A stretch of 64,000 nucleotides of DNA from Trogon surrucura (lineage: Eukaryota; Chordata; Aves; Trogoniformes; Trogonidae), in the NCBI GenBank assembly GCA_020746105.1, contig CM036622.1, forward strand, positions 19,197,487 to 19,261,486, in the 5' to 3' direction. Shown in pieces: positions 38,101 to 52,700 of the stretch; position 1 is the first letter of the stretch, and every line of letters begins with the position of its first letter. Position numbers and translations under genes: made by a program. The notes under the pieces are model-generated. The model saw nothing but the letters and a program-made list of their open reading frames with translations, made no database searches and was not told the DNA's origin.

Positions 38101-41100
38101 GAGATAAGATTATAATTACACACCTTTGGAAAAAAAGAAAAAAAAAGACATTATATTTCAGAGGGTAAGGCAATGCCATTTGACATATGCAACACTACGC
38201 TGCCTCAGAGAGTATGAATGCCAATATTGCCCAGCTTCCAGACTTACAAGGTGACGGCCAAGAGAGAGGCATCAGGCCATCCCCCTTCAAGAGGAACTTC
38301 ACAGCAGAAAGGGATAATGATTTCTGCTATTTTATTTCTCCTCAGGGTTTACAATATATTACTAACAATAATCCAAACAGGTGGCAGTTATTTTGCTCAA
38401 CCCATTGAAACTACTCTACAAGCCTTCCAGATATGTATTAAGGTAAGCTTTTTGTACTTTAAAAAAAAAGTCATGTAGCTGAAAAAATTTACAGCCCAGC
38501 ATTTCACTATTGCCCAAGGATTCCATGTTGTAAATGAGATGCTACCTGCAAAAGTTAGCATTCCTTCACGTTAAATAGCATTTCTGCAGAAACAGCTACA
38601 TAAAATGAGAAATACTTCATCTCACTATATTCGCAATTGGAAAGTTTCATTAAAACCAGTTGATATTCAGAATTAGGTTTCAGAGAAATATTTCTGCATG
38701 ATCACATCAGAGACCCCTCAGGTGAGCATCAGCTTGTATAAGGAGACTGACTCTGAAATTTAGTTACTACAGATATTTCCAGTATTTCAGTAAAGTGCTT
38801 TCTTTTTTACTCTCTTTTAATTTCTTTTCCTTTTTTTTTTTTTTAATTGAATAAACATTTAGGTAGCTATTCCCTAAAGAATAGCTATTTGATGAAATCC
38901 AAGGACATTTGAAAAACACTTTAACAATTACTTTATTTAGAAACTAGAATATCTAGCTTACATAAAACAGGATCTGGTAAGCTGTAACCTCAACGGCTTG
39001 GAGCTTTTCAAAAGGACAAACCCCACACTTTCTTCTTCCCACTCCCTCAGAAAATAAAAGGATAGAATGATAAGTCCTTTCCTCCCAAAACGCACAGCAT
39101 TATTATCCAACTGATGTCTTACTGACAAGTTCAATTAATACAAAACCTGACAATCCCGCAAAATTATCAGTCAGGGAGACATAAAGCACCAAAGCCTGGC
39201 TCCACTGTAGTGGCTACAATTCATTTGGAGGGAGCACGGAAAAAAAAAAGCAGTATCAGAACTTACAGTAGATGCTTCCACGGGAGGTTTCCCTTTGATC
39301 CAGCTTGACCTCATTGAGAGCACTGAGCTACCGAGCGAGCACTGCTGCTTCTGCTACTGCCATGAACGGAGCTCGCGGCAAACAAGCTCCGGCAGGAATT
39401 AATAGCGCTAGAAAAAAAAGCAAGGGAACCTCCCCTCCTCACTCCCACCCCCTCTTTTCCTTTTTTTTTTTTCCTTTTTTTTTGGCTACCCTACAAGTTG
39501 GAGAGTGTGCACCGGATGTCAATCTGCTCCTTGCGTTTCTAGTCACATGGCACCAGGATCGGTGAGCTTAACTGCGCACAGCTCCCACTGGGGAACCTGC
39601 TGCTGTTCCCCAAAGGATACTGCCCTGTGGGGCAGGAGGGAGGGGGCATGAGTGTGCATGAGCCGGCAGCACGTGTATGAGCGAGAGAGAACACGCCAGT
39701 GAACATCAAGTGAACACCTAACAGCTGAGTAACCTTTAGTTGTTAAGAGCATCAAAAAATAAACATATTACACATCAACAAGTTTGCAGACTAAATCATA
39801 TATTTAAAATTTCCTTCTTCTCCTAAAGATGACGCATTCACCCAGGGACAGAAATCCTTCTTCCTTTCCTGCTAAAACAGGTATTAGGTTTTCCTGCCTT
39901 TCAAAGTATTACCAGCAAAATAGCAAGTCTCAGGACTACTCTACAAAACTTGCACGGTGAGGGCTGGCAACGCTGTAAACAGTTCAGGTGTTCAGGAAAG
40001 CAGTGTTTGCATTATTGTAAATGAAAGACTTTCTGCTCATCGGGGTGGATAAGTACAACGTAACATTAGGATCAAGCATGTTTAACGGACATTCTGTAAT
40101 AAGGACTATCATTTTAATTATCTTAACCATCCCCTATTTCAAGAACATGTGCAAGGGCACCAAAAATCTCACAGCTCTAATACTGAAGGTCTAACACTGA
40201 AGGTCTAGCGCCCTTCAGTGCATGCAGAAGGACACCAGTTGTCTGTATCTTTTCTCATTTTCCAAGAAAATAAGAACTTAAGCAGCAGATAACGATTTGT
40301 GTCACAGGAAGCAAACAGCGGTCATCTTCAGTAAGCAGTACCTTTTCTGTATTTCCCTCTCATCAGCTGTTGCAGTTAATTACTGAATTGCTTTTTAAGA
40401 GCACAGAAAATAGACAGTTCTTTTTCAACTAACACATACTGTTTTTTAAAATACACAACCATGTAAGCAACATCACAGAGTGTGTGGACATACAGCCACA
40501 AAACACAAAGCTACCATATCTTTAAAGTGTCACAGAAGTCCAATCAGGTTTTTAATTTTTTTCTTCCTTCAGAAATAGCATGCAGTTTAGCAGTAACCAA
40601 CATGTAAGCATTCGGTGGAATGCAAAAGATTACATTGAGTGATTATCCTTTAATGGCAGCTTTTCTGAATTATCAGACACAGACTTACATATCCCCCCCA
40701 CACTTCCTCCCCCACCCACATAAATATAACTGCAGAGCTGAACTAGGAAAGCAGTGATGTGCTCCACTCCTGTGTGGCCAGAGCATAACGCAAAAGCTAT
40801 TGAGCTGTGCACAGCTCAGCCTGGGAACGAGCAGCACCGCCAGGCTCGGGTGCTAACCCTGAGAATCAAATACCAAACGAGTTACAAAGAAGCACCAAAA
40901 AGAGACCACGATCATTTTAATCAAAATGAGTTTCCCATGCTGGGATGAAGCACAAAGATTTTTCAGAAAAATCTGAATGGAAAAGAACGGATTGTTTCTA
41001 GAAATTCTATGATGGGATTCACTTCAAAGTTTAATGGCCAAAGACATGGAAACACACTGGCAGTGATCCGTTTTAAACAGGTCACTTCATTAGAACTGGG

Positions 41101-44100
41101 ATCAATTAACTTAGGTCATTCGCTGGGATACAAAACGGATGTTCCAGTCAGCAGTCTGCATCAGAAAACACGCTGATTCTTTTTTAACAGATGAAACCCG
41201 TAAAGGAAAGAAATTGCTTTTGAAGGAGATACTGTGCATTTAAAAAAAAAAACCATCTTCAAGAAAAAGACACATAGACAAGCCTGGGATACAATCAGAG
41301 AATTAAAGGCTATGTTTTTGCCAAAGGGTAAACCTGCCTCTGTTCTTTCAAAGCCTCTTCCACGAGTTTATTTTTCAAATTAAATGCTGTGCTGGAAATG
41401 AATTTTTAGATCACAGAATGCATTGGGTTGGAAGGGACCTCCAACGGTCATGTAGTCCAAACCCCCTGCAGTGAGCAGGGACATCTTCAACTAGATCAGG
41501 CTGCTCAGAGCCCCATCGAGCCTGACCTTGAATGCCTCCAGGAACCTCTCTGGGCAACCTGCGCCAGGGTTTCACCACCCTCATTGTAAATTTTTTTTTC
41601 CTTTTACCCAGTCTAAACCGATACTCTTTTAGTTTAAGACCACTATCCCTTGTCCTGTCGCAGCAGGCCTTGCCAAAAAGATTGGTGGTCACCCTTGGGG
41701 TAAAAAAAGCATTTTGTGATGTTTAGATTGACTTTCATGTGCCCACTGACTCGTCCTGTCCCTGGGTATTACTGAGAAAACTCCAGTTCCCTGTTCTTCA
41801 CTCCCTCCCATCATGTATTTAAATACATTGATAAGATCTTCCCAAGCCTTCTCTTCTCCAGCTGAACAGTTCCAGCTCTCTCAGCCTCTCCTCATGTGAG
41901 GGATGCTCTAGAACCTTCACCATCTTTGGTGACTTTGCTGGACTCACTCCAGTAAGCCCATGTCTCTCTCGTACTAGGAAGCCCAGAACTGCACACAGCA
42001 CTGCAGGTGTGGCCTCAACTGTGCGAAGCAGAGGCAAAGGATCTTGACTTTCTGGCAGGCATCTTCCTGATGCAGCCCAGGATGCTGTTGGCTGCCTTTG
42101 CCACAAGAGAGTAATGCCAGCTCATGGTCAGCTTGTTGTCCACCAGGATCCCAAGGTCTGCTCTGTAGAACTGCTTTCCAATCAGTTGGCCTCCAGCCTG
42201 TACTTGTGCAGGCGCTTACCCTCAGATATCCCCAGATGCAGGAATTTGCATTTCCCTGTCCTGAACTTGATGAGATTTCTCTTTCCAGCCTGTCAAGGTC
42301 CCTCTCCACAGCAGCCCAATGTTCTGGCTGGTCAGCCACTCCTCACAGACTTTTTATCATCTACAAGCTGGCCAAGAGTGCACTCTGCCCCATCATCTGG
42401 GTCAGTAATTAATGTTTAAGAGTACTGGCCCCAGTATTGATTCCTAGGGTATACCATTAGTGACTGGCCTGCAACTGGACACTGGCCAGACCCATTCAGA
42501 CAGTTTTTAATCCAGCTCACTGCCCATTTATCAAATCCATACTCCATAGCTTGTCCATGAGGAGGTAACAGTCAAAAAAAAACAAACAGAGTCAAAAATC
42601 TTACCAAGGTCAAAGCAAACAACTTCCACCATTCTTTCCACACGCACCAAGCCACTCACTTCATCGTAGAGAGCTATCACACTGGTCAAGCACGATTTTC
42701 TCTTGGTAAATCCATGCTGACTACTCCTGATCACCTTCTTGTCCTTCATGTTTTCAGAAACGCTTTCCAGGGTTAATTGCTCTGCCACTATCCCAGGGAT
42801 CAAGCTGGATCAAGCTGGATCAGCTGGATCAACCTCCCAGGGAGGCTGGCCAACATACGGCTCCCCAGATTTTACCAGAACATCCCCGGATGTTCCTCCT
42901 TGCCCTTCTTAAAAATAGCAGTAACAGTTGTTTTCTTCCAGTCTTCACAAACCTCTCCCAAACACCATGACCCTTTAAAGATGACAGAAGGTGGCCTTGC
43001 AATGGCATTGCCAACTCCCTCCATGCTCATAGGTGTATGCCACCAGGCCCCATGGAGTTAGGTATGTGCAGGTTCCTCCTCTATCAAGGTTAAGTCATCC
43101 TCCAGACTTTTCTTCTGATGTCAGAGGCCTGGGATTCTTGAAGGCTGATGTTACCAGTAAAGAATGAGGCAAAGGCGGCATTGCCTAACTCAGCCTTTTC
43201 TCCATCACAGTAATAAGCAGAGATCCTGACAGGGACATGCTGTGGACTTGTATAGGACATATAAAGCAATTTTTCAGGTAACTTCCCCAAAATACTCTAA
43301 GAATTTTTATTAAGATGCAAGACGATGAATCTTACAAACTTAAAACCTCCGGATAAAAAGATATCATTTAATAATATTCCAAGTGGAGTAGCCCTTAAGT
43401 CTTTCTACATTCAAAAAATTGTGAAAGATACTAAGAAAATAACACTGTAGGAAACATTTCTGCATTGAGAGAAAGATGGAATAAATTACTTGCAGGGCTT
43501 GTTCAGAAGCAACACTAAACAGAATTAGCATTTTCAGACCAGGCAAGAATTGCCATATTTTCTGTAGAGTCATCTAATTACAATTACTTCTACTACTGCA
43601 CATACAAGTCAAAGGCCTCATTTTCATTTTCAGATTCCCTTCGTTAACGATATAGGTTTGCAAGCATCATTTACATTTGCACTTGTGTAACTTGAGAGCT
43701 AGCAAACAGATTTTCTGTGGGTGTAAGATTAAATATAACTCTGTAAGGTCAGAGAGCTTTAGCACATTTACACTCATGTGACAAATTGGCCCCAGAAGAT
43801 TCTCACCAGTCTCAATACCAAAGTTAGAATTCTCTCTGTACAGTAGATGCAGTAAGAATACCCTGACAGCAGTAATATATAATGAGCTGCCAGCTTCTGC
43901 ATGGCTTGTCACTATATCAGAATTGACAAAACTGCACTAACTTGCATGCAATACATCTTCTTTGAGCACGTACACCTTCAAATTATTTAATTGCATTTAC
44001 TACCAGCTGTGGCATGCACCTGACAGAAAAATACGCAAGCTTTATTACACCTATTCCTCATCAGCAGTGATCTGAATCTCAAATGTAGCCTGTCCATTAA

Positions 44101-46707
44101 GTTGTACTTACTAAACTATTTTATATAAAGACTAGCATATCAGCATACTGTTGTGAGGGGTTGACCCTGGTTGGATGCCAGGTGCCCACCAAAGCTGCTC
44201 TATCACTCCCCCTTCTCAAGCGAACAGGGGAGAGAAAAAAAAGTACAATGAAAGGCTCATGAGTCAAGCTGACAGGGAGAGATCACTCACCCATTACTGC
44301 CATGGGCAAAACAGACTTGACCTGGGGAAATGGGTTTTATTTATTACCAAACAAATCAGAATAGGATAATGAGAAATAAAATCAAATCTTTAAAAACACC
44401 TTCCTCTATCCCTCCCCCTTCCTCCCACGCTCAACTTTTGACTTGACATAGAATCATCATGGGAAAATGAGTTTAATTTATTGCCAAACAAATCAGAGTA
44501 GGACACAGAGAAACAAAACGAAATCTCAAGAAACACCCCCACCCCTCTCCCTTCTTCTAATGCTCAACTTTATGCCCATTTTCTCTACCACCTCCTCCCC
44601 AAACAGCACACGGGGATGGAAAATGGGGGCTGTGGTCAGTTCACCACAAGTTGTTTCTGTCGCTTCCTCCTTCTCCAAGGGAGGACCCCTCACACTCTTC
44701 CTCTCCATGGGCCGTAGGGGCACAGCTTGCCTCACCTTGGTCTTCACCACAGGCTGCAGAGGAACCCCTGCTCCCTCACCTGGAGTACCTCCTCCTCCTC
44801 TCCTTCCTCACTGACCTTGGTGTCTGTAGAGTTGTTTCTCTCCCATTTTCTCACTCCTTTCTCCTAGCAGCTGTTGCACGGCAGCTTTTTCACCTCAAAT
44901 GTCGTATCATGGAGGTGCTACCACTGTCACCTCTGGGCTTAGCCTTGGCCAGCAGTGAGTCCATGTAGAGCTGACTGGCCTTGGCTCTGTAGGACCTAGG
45001 GGACGCTTCTGGCAGTTTCTCACAGAAGCCAGCCCTGGAGTCCCTCCCACCACCAAAACCTTACCATGCAAACCCAATACAGCTGTGAAAGCAGGAGTAA
45101 TTCCCACATAGAAATGTGAAATGAATATAAAAGGAAGTAGAAATTTTCACTTTACTTCAACCTAAATCTTGAAACAAAACAAGCAGAGACTCAAATACCT
45201 TTACTTCAAACCCACTACGAAGGCTGAAATCATCATCACCCATGCACTTGTCCTCTTAACTTTCAAATGCATTGTCATTTACCAACTACCAACTTTAGGC
45301 TTAACTATCAGGTAGCAAGTCTTTTTTTGTAATATATCAAATAAACTTCTGTATCATTTTATGTAAGCTTTTGTACTCTTCAACAACAGTTAAAAAAAAA
45401 GCCCAAAATAAAAAATACTCTTCTCAACATCTACCACCACACCATAACACAACATGAGCAGAGGAAGGGAAAAAGAGGGTTGGAAAAGTGGTGGTAGAGT
45501 GAACCCAGGTCACTGCTTGAGCCCTTGTCTCAACCTCACCGTGTCTTATCTCTGCTTTGCCCTTGGTAGCCCTGTGACTCACCACTGCAAAGAAAGAGTA
45601 CATCAAAGAGAAAACCTCAAACACACTGACACCCCGTACAGCCACAGTACTGTGGGCACCTGGATACCAAAGTTCCAGTGACTTTCAAAGAGAATTAAGG
45701 CTCCCTAGTGTTCAAGGATTAATTTTTACTTTTTTTTAAGAAGACTTAACCAGCTCAGAACCAAAGCAGAGCTTAAATGAAAAATTTAGAAAGTAAAACT
45801 TATCACAGCCATTACAACTCAATTTCATCCTGAAAAAGGTCTTTAAAGATAGCAGAAAAGGTGGCTCAGCTCAGCTGATTTTCTCCATTTACTCCGATTA
45901 TTTCATAGGAGCTGTCTCCACTACTGCCTTTGTCAGTAGCTTTTTCTTTTAATTGCTGGGAAATGTTCTGCCACAGTATTACTATGCAACAAGTCAACCA
46001 TCTCAAGCAGGAACCCACCTCCCTAAAAAACCACAAAATACACACACCCACAACCACACTCTTCCTAGCATTATAGCTTAGATATAACAACGATGAACCA
46101 AAAATTAAGGTAACTTCTAAAATCTCAATGCAAGTAACACAGGATGACAATCAAATGAGAAGGATTTTACAACTAAAAAGTGGGCAGACAACAATGCTAT
46201 GGCAAGCAAAGGTATCTCTTTCTTTTTGCTTTGTCACTTTCATCTACATACCAATCCGATCAGCAAGACAAGTTAGTTTCTCCTTCATACAGGTAAAAGA
46301 AGGAAAAATTACATAACAGGCAGATTCTCTACTTACCTTAAACTATGTATACCAAGAAAAATAATACAGGAATATTTATCTGAATAGATAAATTAACTGC
46401 TGCATCTGGGTTTGGAGTGTGATGGAGTGAAGTCAAAGCTTTTATGTAATCCTGGATACATTGTTCATCATTTATAGGTCAAACCATAGAATATTTGGCA
46501 GAAAGAAAAGCCTGCAGCAGGAAAGTGCGTCTACAAAATGCCCAGAAATTAATGTCTTAACAAAGTTGTTGTTTGTTTGGTAATTCAGGTCTCCAGAGAA
46601 AATATAATTCTTCAGATTAGGACTATCAATGATTAAAACATTTAATTTTTTCTGTGTATGGATAATTTTATATATATATATATTAATATATATATATATT
46701 TTTAATA

Positions 46708-46738
<31 letters not shown>

Positions 46739-49700
46739 TTCATAGTTTGTTGCTTGGATGCCAGGTTATTGCATATGCTAAACACACCGGATGTTCAGGA
46801 AATCTTTCCAGCTAGGGACAAGTGCAAGGATCAAAGTGTGGCAATGTGAATAACGTATCACACAAGACTAACTGGATACAACACGTAACAATGGAGTTGT
46901 GCTGAACCAATTAACACCAAACTCTTTTCAGGAGAACATTCCTTCACTACAAAGCAAGGGAGCAAAGTAGAAAAGCATGTTTATACTAATACTTTGTAAA
47001 TATAGACAGGCTGACATATAAATGATGCAAGCAAAGAAAATAATCACAAGACCTGTATCTTAGGTAACAAATAGGTCTGCAATCTCTTTCCTTCCCAACA
47101 AAACCAATCTGCCAGGCATCTGGAGGCAAGCACATTATCCGGATATTCACTATTTTAAGAGCTTTACTAATGCTTTTTTTGTTAATGTTTTGCCGTAGTG
47201 TATCTGGGAACAGAAGTCTTTTCATCCTTAAAGAACAAGCTCAAAAAGCTTCCTTTTCCTACACTGTAGATGTGTTTAACTCTGACCTGTGACCATGTTT
47301 AGGGGTAAACATAACTGTATAGCCGCGATGAGGACCAGATAACATAAGCGATTAAAGAAAAAGGATTGGTTTGTTGTTTAAAGAGTACGAAAAAACGCAT
47401 GCAACATGAAACAAAGGGCATCTGTGTTTGCGTTGCAGTATAGCCTGTGTAAACCTTCAGAAAAATATTAGAAACTAACAGTGACAGTGATTATGTTTAA
47501 GAGTCAGTCAGACTTAACATCCTTTTAAACAGAGATCCTCATTTGGGTTACCCACAGCATCACAATCCTGTTACACACCAAATAACGTCCATTGGACAAC
47601 TTTTTCCCTACATGTTCATCTCTTCTTCATAAGACACTTCCTCAGGCAAATTTCCAGTTCCATAAATTCAAGGTAGTCACTTCTGAAAAGCAGCTAATTC
47701 CCAAGCACAGGAAAAGAGTCCACACATCTTGTGTCTTTCACGAAATGATGGCCACTGAAGTACAGCACTGTTTAATCCGAGTCCTAACACACAAGAGGAC
47801 TTTGCAGTATTGCATATATTCAGTAAGAATTGGGAATAAGTTTTTTTCATCACTGGTATCATCAGAAAGAAACAGCAACATGAGTCTACAAAAAATGCAC
47901 AAAGAGAAAAGCCCCAAGGACTTGTCCTAAATTGAAGAAAAAACCTTGAAGGCTAGCATAAATCGTAACAGTAAATTTCATGTTAACTTAAAAACCACAA
48001 GAAATACAGTATCACATAATACACAATTTTAACAAAACCTATTCCTAATGCAATACAGATACCAGTGAAGAAAAATTTCCAGAAAGATACTCAGTTTTGT
48101 TCTGAGAATCAAATTTTTTTTAGAACAAAGATGGTTATAAACAGCATTTAACACGATTCAAAACAAGTTACTCAGAATTTACAAACTTACAAAACACACA
48201 GTGCCGCAAGATAGATTCCCATCATGGGCCAGGCAGGATTTCAGAGATTGTGAGGGGTCTGAAAGTTACATGCTTGTAACTCTGGGGGAGCTACAGACTG
48301 CTCTGAGCTGCAGTTTGATGAGGGAGACTATCACAGAGGAAAGTATGGCTGAAGTCTCTACTCTCCAGACATCCCTCAGCATTAAAAGGGATCGCATCTA
48401 GAATGAGATCCCTGGGGAGAAACCTGAAGAACTAGGAGCAATGTGCCTCATACTCCCACAAAGAAAGGAAGGACAAACGCTGTCTCCTAAGGAACCCAGC
48501 AGGTGACTTTAGTCACCCATGAGACAGTACAGCACACTGATCAGGAAAGGCATCATACTCAAACCAACCTTTGCTCACACTGACAAAATCCCTGCAGCAA
48601 CTGCAACAGTTTGTGCAGGGAGGTTCTGGGACCTCCACTGTTGGAGAGGAACACTCAAGACTTGACTGGACATGACCTCAAGCACACTGACCTGGTTAGC
48701 TCTGCTCTGAGCAGAGTGTCAAGCTGCAGGACCTCCAGTCCAACCTGGAGTACTCTGTGATTCCATAATGATTCTGTTTCCAAATCCAGGTAACTGAAAA
48801 GTTAGGAAGTAGTAGACCTGAAGCCATTCAGCCAGCTGTAATTCTCTTTTATGGTAGCTCAGCAAATTCATGGCAGCACAAAGCCACCATGTTAGTCAAT
48901 AATACACTATTTGCATAGGCAAACAGAGCACAAAAAGATGGACAAGTACAAATTTAACCTTTACGATCATCTGCTCTCGCAACACTAATCTATATGTAAA
49001 TCCAGTTCTAGCAGTGCTATTTCTTGTATGCAGTATCACCTGTTAGTATATTCCGAAGTGAAGGCCCGTTAATACGGGCAGTACTAACAATCCTTCCTCA
49101 AGGCAACATGCTTATTGAACCATCCTGAGTCTTCCTGAAATTTCTTGTCTCATCCACTACACACATACTCATTGGTTACACACACCATTTTTTTTATTTT
49201 TTTGACACGAAAAAAAGACAGGTTCAAGTCTGTCAGAAGAAAAATACATCACCATAAATTACACCAGGAGAACATTTAATGTATATGAGAAACAAATTGA
49301 ACATAGAAGGTTGTCTTCTTTTACACAGCTAACTTTCTGTGGCCAGTGGGGCTCCCTACTTGAAAAGGTTCTAAGATTTGTTCCCAGCCTAATGAATCAC
49401 TTGGTCCCTCTCAGACCATGAAGACAGCTGCGTGATCTCTCTACGCTACACTGTAGAAGAGTCCTCTCTCATCTTCTCGTTCCATATCCTCCTCTGAGAC
49501 AAAGCTTTATCATTAAATACTTTCATTCCAGTTGTTTCCACATTCAGGACTTTTCAAAAAAAGAACCACTAGAATTCATCACACAACCCAAAAATGTTAT
49601 TTTTTTTTTCTAGCAAGAGCAGATTGAACAGCTGAAGGCAGTTTGGATGATGCTTCACCGAGCAAAATAAAGCAATTCCAACCTGAGACAAATACTCACT

Positions 49701-52700
49701 GTAGAAGAGCTCAGCCCAACTTACTAAAGTTCAGGTACCTTACTGGCAGTTTTAATGAGATGGGTAAGCTTACTAATGAGCAGTACTGTAAGACCCACAT
49801 AGATAAACATACTAAGAAATAAAACTGACAGCACAAAGCAAATCAATGGGAACACAACAAATCAATTAGAACACAATCCTGAAATACAATTAATATTGGC
49901 TTCAGAGTTCATTTTGCAGAGGGCACAGGTTTCATAATGAACACAGTAAACAATTGATCCATTTTAACTCAATTTTTAAGCCTAACTGCAAGCTCTTTAT
50001 ATTCCAATTATTACTTTTCACTGAATTTCACTAATTATAGAATGCCACATGAATCAGGCCTCATGTTTATTTAGATTAGATGTAAATTCTGTATTAAAGC
50101 GTCATATTTTTATTTTAAGACTGTTACTCTCAAATATATTATATAGATAGCAGCTGGAATACATACATTTTGGAGGTGGGAGTGACTCAAAAAAATGCAA
50201 TGGTTTTGGCTGGAGCTAAATTTTAATTAATTATTTGCATAAACAGTTTCACTAGAGATTGTTTGCTGATAAAGTAACTATTCCAGAAAGCTAGTGAAAA
50301 AAACAAAGCTAGATTATCTTAGTCATTGTCAGTGCTGCTGTAGCAGGTTTATGACCATTTAATTCTACTTTTAGCATAATTGTACATTTAATCCTAAATA
50401 TACCTTCTCTAATTATCCTGAAATAATGCACCTTCAGTTGATTATCTCAGATTTCATTTTTTAGATGGTCTGCTAGTGAATGGATTAACTGGTACCATCT
50501 TTGCCTCAAGATTAGTTTATCTGTCCAAGTCATTACAGGCCATTTACTGTGCTCTTCAGCCCAAAACGTTCTTAATCATGCAGAAGGCAAAAAGCAGAGC
50601 ATAGTCAGAAATTCTGTAATGTCTGTACTAAACAGTGAAAAGGGATTCTCTGTAATATTCCAGATGTTACTTTCCCACCCTGATCTGTTCACTTTCCATT
50701 ACCACACTTGTGGCTAGCATTGTACATTCATGGCTAAGCTGATCTCCCATCACGAATTACATCAGATTTATGTCAAGTACAAAAAGGAACCAGGCAAGGC
50801 TAGGAACAATTTCCACAAGGACACAACCCACAGTCCTGGGCAAGACTGCTGAGACACAGATATATATAGAAAAGGTAATATTGAATTAGAAATCATTTGT
50901 TGCATCTAGCTTAGTTTCTAAAATCACCAGAGCACTTTTAATATAATTTCTTAGCATCTCTAACACATAATGTAACAGCTCTGAGGGCTATCACATCCTC
51001 TGTAAAGGATTAAGGACCATCATATTAGGATGTATACTAACCAACAGATAGAAAAGCACTTCAGCTTTTGTAAGTAACTATCACCTGAAGAGACTGGACA
51101 AAACTACATAATCTTTTAAATTTAAGAACTAAACAACTGAGTACCTCCTGTAAATAATGCAGTTCCTGCTTATAGTTGAAAACATCAAGGTTCTGATCAT
51201 TTACGGGACCAAAATATCTTTAATAACCTGAACTTGACTGCCCTTGCAAATCACTATCACAATTAAAACCTGGTTTAGCAGTTAGATAATCAGAGCTAAA
51301 GCCTCAATCCTGCAGAGCTAAAACTTCAATCCTATTAATAAGACACTTCAGTATGGAGCATGTGTACAGTTTCTCATGCGCACAAGCAAGATAAAGTTAG
51401 GGACAGGAAAGCAGAGAGACTGCACAGATATCAGATCCACAGGATGGAAGCAATCAGCTGGCACAGTATTTTAAGGCATAAAAAAAACCAAACAAAAAAC
51501 CCACCACATGATGAGAGCTAAACTGCAGATGTAGATATAGCATAGTTTTTGCAATAATTCTTAAATAAACTGTTAGATCAAAAGAAAATTTTTCCTTTTC
51601 TCTCAGGTCTCATATAAGAACAGCCTGTTTGCCATTTGTATTTGGCTGCCAGGGCACGCCTTTGGCTTGCAGTTACATTTTGTCAGCTCAGAAAGGGAAT
51701 TAGAATTCCCTTGGTTGTTAGAACAACCAAAATGACAATCAGTTAAACTGGAACTATAGCTCACACATGGAAGTGATTCACACCTTTTTTCTACTTAGGC
51801 ACCAAGTTTACTACAATTGAATTTACCATGCGACTCAATCTCTTCAGACTAGTCCATTTCTGCATTTCTTGAAAGGAGTTTCAGAATAGAGGGCCGGTTT
51901 AGCTCAGTGGGTTGAGCGTTGTGCTTGAAACACCAAAGGTCACGGGTTTGATTCCCATTCGGTTCTCACGTGTTGCCTGACCCCAAGTCGCGAGGTGGCG
52001 TCCCTGCCCACAACAGGGAGGTTGGATTAAAATGATCTCTAAGGTCCCTTCCAGCCCAGGCCATTCTATGATTCTATGATTGTAAACGCTTAAATGAAGG
52101 AAGCAGGGTCCCATTTACTGCAGACTGGACACAGATCAAGTTCACATCACAGCTCTGAAGAGTGTACTCTGGCATATTCCATACCAGATTTGTCCTGTTC
52201 TGCTTTAAGGGAAAAACCCTAAATAGTACTTTCAAATAATAACATAGCTTACGTCAAAAAGTCAAAAGTGATTCACTACAGGATGCACAAAAGTATTTTA
52301 TATCAACTGACATCAGATGAAGACTAGTTCTGTTCAGCTTAGCCTTTATCCCTGTGCTTACATCTGACGTTTCAGGTGGACAGACCGAAAAAAAAAATTA
52401 AAAAAAGGAAACTAAAACTTGGAGGCTTATATCAAAAGAGTATGACAAAATAAAAGACAAATATGCTTGATCCAGCATTTCACTGTCAGGGCTACTTCTT
52501 CCAGTGAAGCTAACAGGTTTTAACTTCATGCCGCCCTATATCACAATGCTAACAGAAAACCCATCTGGGAAGACGAAACAGCAACATCAAGGACATGCTA
52601 AAACAGGCAAGGAATACACAAGAAAAGAATCTCTGTCACAAAATCTTGTATATTCCGAACTAGTTTAAGCAGTATCTCAAATAATATCCCTGCATTTGGA

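Noticed and set aside
39267-39420. Reading the 39.3-kb exon as an ordinary cassette exon of the long OSBPL10 form
   Set aside because: An acceptor-like CTAG lies upstream, but splicing there would bring in an in-frame TAG before the 16 codons, and the 56477 and 37620 exons already join perfectly in phase 0.
40178-40220. Short tandem duplication around ACTGAAGGTCTA
   Set aside because: Two copies of about 14 bases only, with no context. It is ordinary replication-slippage-scale repetition.
41411-42803. Open frames that look like reverse-transcriptase or novel proteins
   Set aside because: They are pieces of a decayed CR1 ORF2 in changing frames, or antisense shadows of it.
44467-44968. Open frames up to 115 codons with proline- and leucine-rich translations
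   Set aside because: They lie wholly inside the solo LTR and reflect its C/T-rich composition, not a gene.
51892-51965. Possible tRNA-Ile gene
   Set aside because: The A and B boxes are present, but the 3' half of the acceptor stem does not pair with GGCCGGT, the anticodon loop is altered, and a CR1 tail follows. It is a SINE head.
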